Shown piece by piece: positions 52,840 through 55,088 of a stretch of 55,088 nt of DNA (positions within the stretch are counted from its first letter, which is position 1; each line of letters begins with the position of its first letter). Source of the stretch: an uncultured Treponema sp. (GTDB taxonomy: Bacteria; Spirochaetota; Spirochaetia; Treponematales; Treponemataceae); assembly GCA_946628495.1 (NCBI GenBank), contig CAMOWQ010000002.1:1-55088 (forward strand), in the 5' to 3' direction. The translations under genes were made by a program, and so were the position numbers. The notes under the pieces were generated by a model that worked only from the letters and a program-made list of their open reading frames with translations, did not search any database and was not told where the DNA came from.

Positions 52840-53937
52840 ATGAGAAATACTAATCACTTATTGCACAAAAGCTTATTTACAATCCTTCTATTTTTAATTC
52901 CCTACAATGCATTTTCAAATGGAAAGCCCGATCCAATAACTCCGGACGAAGATGTTGAATATGCACTGGCAGCCGAAGATATAATAGAAGAAGAACCTCT
53001 TACTCCAAAATACACATTAAAAACTCCAGAAGGCGAGCCTGTTGTTGTAAAAGAATGCTGGAGTTATGTAATGGCAGGCCGCGAAAACGAATACAATGAG
53101 CATCCGGAAATTAAATTATCCGATATATGTTATTTTGGTGCAGAAATCGGCATTTATGGAAGCCTTGTAAACGTTCCGAACCGCTCAAAACTAAAAACTC
53201 AAAACGAACGGTGCCACATGGTAATAACCTGCGATAGCCGTTCACTTTCACATTTTATACTTGATCCCGAATTCAATCTTAGAAATAAATTATTAAAAGA
53301 TATTGTAAAAGCAGCAGCCCCTTACGACGGCGTACAAATTGATTTTGAACTTGTTCCCGCCCGCGACCGCAAAAACTATATAAAATTTCTTGCCGACCTT
53401 CGATACATGCTCGGAAAGAAAAAATGGTTCACTGTATGTGTTCCTGCACGTTTTAAACTGCTTAGCGAAGACATTTATCCGTATCAGGAAATTTCACAAT
53501 ATGCCGACCGCGTTTTTGTTATGGCCTACGATGAACATTGGTCCAGCAGTAAACCAGGTGCTATTGCAAACATAGAATGGAGCAAAAAAGTTGCTGAATA
53601 TGCAAAAAGTGCCATTCCAGAACGCAAACTTATAATGGGAATGCCGTTTTACGGTCGCACATGGTCAAATAAAACAACTGCCGGCGCGTGGTATTTCAGC
53701 GGCATAGACAGAATATTGACGGAAAATCGCGTGGAAAACATTGAATACGAGGATGATATTCCAAAATTTACATATACAACTGAAGTTCAGATAACAGGTT
53801 ACTTCAACGATATTTCTTCGGTTCTTGCACTTGCCCGTGCATATCAGGAAATGGATATTAAAAAAATAGGCTTTTGGCGACTTGGAATGGAACCTCCTGA
53901 TTTCTGGAACTGGATAGAAATACAAAAAAAGGATTAA
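52840..53937 (+). CDS. Exported GH18-like glycoside hydrolase
   Basis: 365 aa from ATG 52840; the reading from TTG 52774 is less likely because the signal peptide starts at the ATG (MRNTNHLLHKSLFTILLFLI, cleavage after NAFS). The GH18 active-site motif D-G-x3-D-x-E is YDGVQIDFELV near residue 168, with the catalytic Glu. Other barrel marks are VFVMAYDEHW near residue 225, LIMGMPFYGRTW near 266, and IGFWRLGME near the end. Family activities are chitinase and endo-N-acetylglucosaminidase; YaaH/SleL-type cell-wall hydrolases also share this short, lid-poor form. A TATAAA box ends 4 nt before the ATG. Confidence 0.82.
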   Translation: MRNTNHLLHKSLFTILLFLIPYNAFSNGKPDPITPDEDVEYALAAEDIIEEEPLTPKYTLKTPEGEPVVVKECWSYVMAGRENEYNEHPEIKLSDICYFGAEIGIYGSLVNVPNRSKLKTQNERCHMVITCDSRSLSHFILDPEFNLRNKLLKDIVKAAAPYDGVQIDFELVPARDRKNYIKFLADLRYMLGKKKWFTVCVPARFKLLSEDIYPYQEISQYADRVFVMAYDEHWSSSKPGAIANIEWSKKVAEYAKSAIPERKLIMGMPFYGRTWSNKTTAGAWYFSGIDRILTENRVENIEYEDDIPKFTYTTEVQITGYFNDISSVLALARAYQEMDIKKIGFWRLGMEPPDFWNWIEIQKKD

Positions 53938-54058
53938 CAAAACCTTCTATACAATAATAAATAAAACAGCACTTAAAACCGCGTACAGAACAAAATGCAA
54001 TACAAATAAAAGTCCATTTGCATAAAAATCCGAAATGCATTATCTTATTCAAACTCAA

Positions 54059-54085
54059 CGGGCAGTTCGCAGTCCTTCCTGCCCG
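54059..54085. repeat. GC-rich hairpin upstream of the queuosine-precursor transporter
   Basis: CGGGCAG (54059-54065) pairs with CTGCCCG (54079-54085) around a 13-nt loop, inside a GC-rich patch (54058-54105) in otherwise AT-rich DNA. No U-tract follows. It may be a second dispersed repeat type or a leader structure of the transporter mRNA. Confidence 0.4.
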
Positions 54086-54183
54086 CGGTCTGTGCGAGTT
54101 TCCGACAACATTACATGTCATACTACACCACACACGAATCCGCAAAACAAAACCAGGTCAATTCTTTTTTTCGAGGTCATTTT

Positions 54184-54876
54184 ATGAATGAACTTTTACT
54201 CATTATCACACTTTTAGTGTCTTTTGGTGGAACATTGTTGTTCCTCAAAGTTTTTGGCAAAGGCGGACTTTTCGCCTGGATTGGTATTGCTACAGTTTTT
54301 GCAAACATCGAAGTTACAATTGTAGTACATGCGTTTGGAATGGATCAGACACTTGGAAACACACTCTTTGCAGCAACTTTCCTTGCAACTGATATCCTGA
54401 GCGAACTTTACGGCAAAAAAGAAGCAAACAAAGGTGTACTCGCCGGCGTATTCACAAGCCTTACCTTCATTCTTCTTAGTTTTATGTGGGTACATTACAT
54501 CCCTGCAGAAAGCGACTGGGCAAGCGAATTTATTCACGGACTTTTCTCAAACACTCCACGTATGCTTCTTGCAAGTCTGATTGCATACATCGTTTCAGAA
54601 TACATTGATGTTACTTTGTATCACGCCTGGTGGAAACTCACAGAAAAGAAAACCGGAAGTCACGACAAAATGCTTTGGTTCCGTAACAACTTTTCTACAC
54701 TTATTTCACAGTTTGTAAACATCGTGCTCTTTAACTTTGGTGCATTCCTCGGCATTTACAGCTTTAAAGAACTTCTAGCAATTACAGGTTCTTGCTACGT
54801 AATCTATATTGCAACAAGTTTGCTTGATACACCATTTGTTTATATTGCACGTAAAATTAATTCAAAAAACGAATAG
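54184..54876 (+). CDS. Queuosine precursor transporter, YhhQ/VUT family
   Basis: 230 aa from ATG 54184, chosen because GAGG (54173-54176) lies 7 nt upstream; the longer reading from 54115 adds a polar, unlikely leader. Six hydrophobic helices are visible. Family blocks: FANIEVTIVVHAFGMDQTLG near residue 40, FLATDILSELYGKKEANKGV near residue 70 (the hallmark TDILSExYG), and WFRNNFSTLISQFVN near residue 163. It imports queuine or preQ0/preQ1 for tRNA modification. Upstream I do not see a recognisable preQ1 riboswitch. Confidence 0.9.
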   Translation: MNELLLIITLLVSFGGTLLFLKVFGKGGLFAWIGIATVFANIEVTIVVHAFGMDQTLGNTLFAATFLATDILSELYGKKEANKGVLAGVFTSLTFILLSFMWVHYIPAESDWASEFIHGLFSNTPRMLLASLIAYIVSEYIDVTLYHAWWKLTEKKTGSHDKMLWFRNNFSTLISQFVNIVLFNFGAFLGIYSFKELLAITGSCYVIYIATSLLDTPFVYIARKINSKNE

Positions 54877-54901
54877 ACAAATCCATATTTTGTAAAACAA
54901 A

Positions 54902-54942
54902 TAGTGCCAAAGACATCTAGTGTCAAAATGTCTACTGTCAAA
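54902..54942 (+). repeat. Three 10-bp direct repeats upstream of the rpsD-like promoter
   Basis: TAGTGCCAAA (54902), TAGTGTCAAA (54918) and TACTGTCAAA (54933) are spaced 16 and 15 bp apart. A GACA...TGTC inverted pair (54912-54924) overlaps the second. They end 9 bp before the -35 box. Possibly a regulator site for the ribosomal-protein gene. Confidence 0.45.
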
Positions 54943-54951
54943 GGCATCTAC

Positions 54952-54980
54952 TTGAATTTATTTTGTGCTTACATTAGAAT
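54952..54980 (+). promoter_or_regulatory. Putative promoter of the rpsD-like gene
   Basis: TTGAAT (54952-54957) and TAGAAT (54975-54980) with 17-bp spacing. An alternative is TTGTGC (54963-54968) with TACTAT (54987-54992) at 18 bp. Either gives a leader of about 40-50 nt that contains the Shine-Dalgarno AAGGAG. Confidence 0.5.
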
Positions 54981-55035
54981 ATTTGCTACTATAGTCGGTT
55001 GTGTGCCGGCTTTTAAAATTTTTAAGGAGTCCTAA

Positions 55036-55088
55036 ATGGCAACAAGAAGAAGTCCTAGATTCAAAGAATGTAGAAGACTTGGTGTAAA
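55036..55088 (+). CDS. rpsD: Start of a probable 30S ribosomal protein S4 gene (cut by window end)
   Basis: Only 17 codons are present: MATRRSPRFKECRRLGV. The Arg/Lys-rich start with K-x-C-R-R-L-G resembles the N-terminus of S4 (R-x-C-R-R-x-G), which binds 16S rRNA. AAGGAG at 55024-55029 is well placed. The rest lies outside, so another basic ribosomal protein cannot be excluded. Confidence 0.5.
   Translation, partial: MATRRSPRFKECRRLGV

Noticed and set aside
54086-54183. preQ1 riboswitch before the queuosine-precursor transporter
   Set aside because: The AAAACAAAACC stretch recalls the preQ1-I tail, but I could not build the required stem and pseudoknot pairing. A covariance search would decide.

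Overview
The window reads as chromosomal DNA from a low-GC diderm bacterium, most likely a host-associated (gut or rumen) Treponema-type spirochaete. This is an inference from gene content and style. The content includes a multi-TM chemotaxis receptor, a patatin/outer-membrane-barrel protein, many small exported lipoproteins, a GH115 alpha-glucuronidase, an LplABC-type sugar transporter without its own ATPase, a stand-alone AICAR transformylase, and Cys-lipobox and Ala-X-Ala signal peptides. I saw no tRNA, rRNA, CRISPR array, transposase, integrase or phage gene.

Layout. 0-3.1 kb: replication/repair block dnaX, ybaB/ebfC, recR. 3.1-6.0 kb: cytoplasmic GH115 xylan glucuronidase, convergent with and overlapping the next operon. 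6.0-10.7 kb (minus): mgtC-like gene, chorismate mutase, aroC, and a trifunctional AroE-AroK-AroA fusion. 10.7-16.2 kb: divergent unknown gene and SLC1-type symporter, a PilZ-like protein, tex. 16.3-22.8 kb (minus): metallophosphoesterase next to a GC-rich REP-like island, a YesL/DUF624 protein and an LplA/LplC/LplB importer whose LplB carries a duplicated membrane module. 23.0-25.8 kb: small alpha/beta hydrolase with an unknown partner, then purH (AICARFT only) followed by a structured, terminator-ended stretch. 26.2-28.1 kb: two-gene macro-domain / beta-clamp-like operon with a good sigma-70 promoter and an operator-like inverted repeat. 28.2-32.4 kb (minus): REC-GGDEF-EAL-PAS-kinase-like protein and a class III adenylate cyclase.

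32.6-38.1 kb (minus): a tightly coupled five-gene operon whose products are mostly exported: a PKD-like lipoprotein, a serine hydrolase, a beta-propeller lipoprotein, a clostripain-family protease and an envelope protein. It is divergent from a frameshifted gene and a membrane-anchored HTH regulator, with 10-bp tandem repeats between them. I know of no described system with this composition. 39.7-42.0 kb: patatin-POTRA-barrel (type Vd-like) protein. 42.0-45.9 kb (minus): formylglycine-generating-enzyme-domain lipoprotein and a TIGR02757 protein. 46.1-49.6 kb: very large unknown carbohydrate-toroid-like protein. 49.7-52.5 kb (minus): YD-repeat secreted protein and a chemotaxis receptor. 52.7-55.1 kb: short ORF, exported GH18-like protein, queuosine-precursor transporter, and the start of a probable rpsD.

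Regulatory style. Many genes have a TATAAT-like box only about 7 nt upstream of the ATG and no Shine-Dalgarno (dnaX, the 11.5 kb divergent pair, tex and others). This suggests leaderless or nearly leaderless mRNAs. Operon-internal genes instead have GGAG-type sites or ATGA/TAATG overlaps. Two genes in or beside the 33-38 kb exported locus carry single-base frameshifts in homopolymers, which could be biological or sequencing errors.
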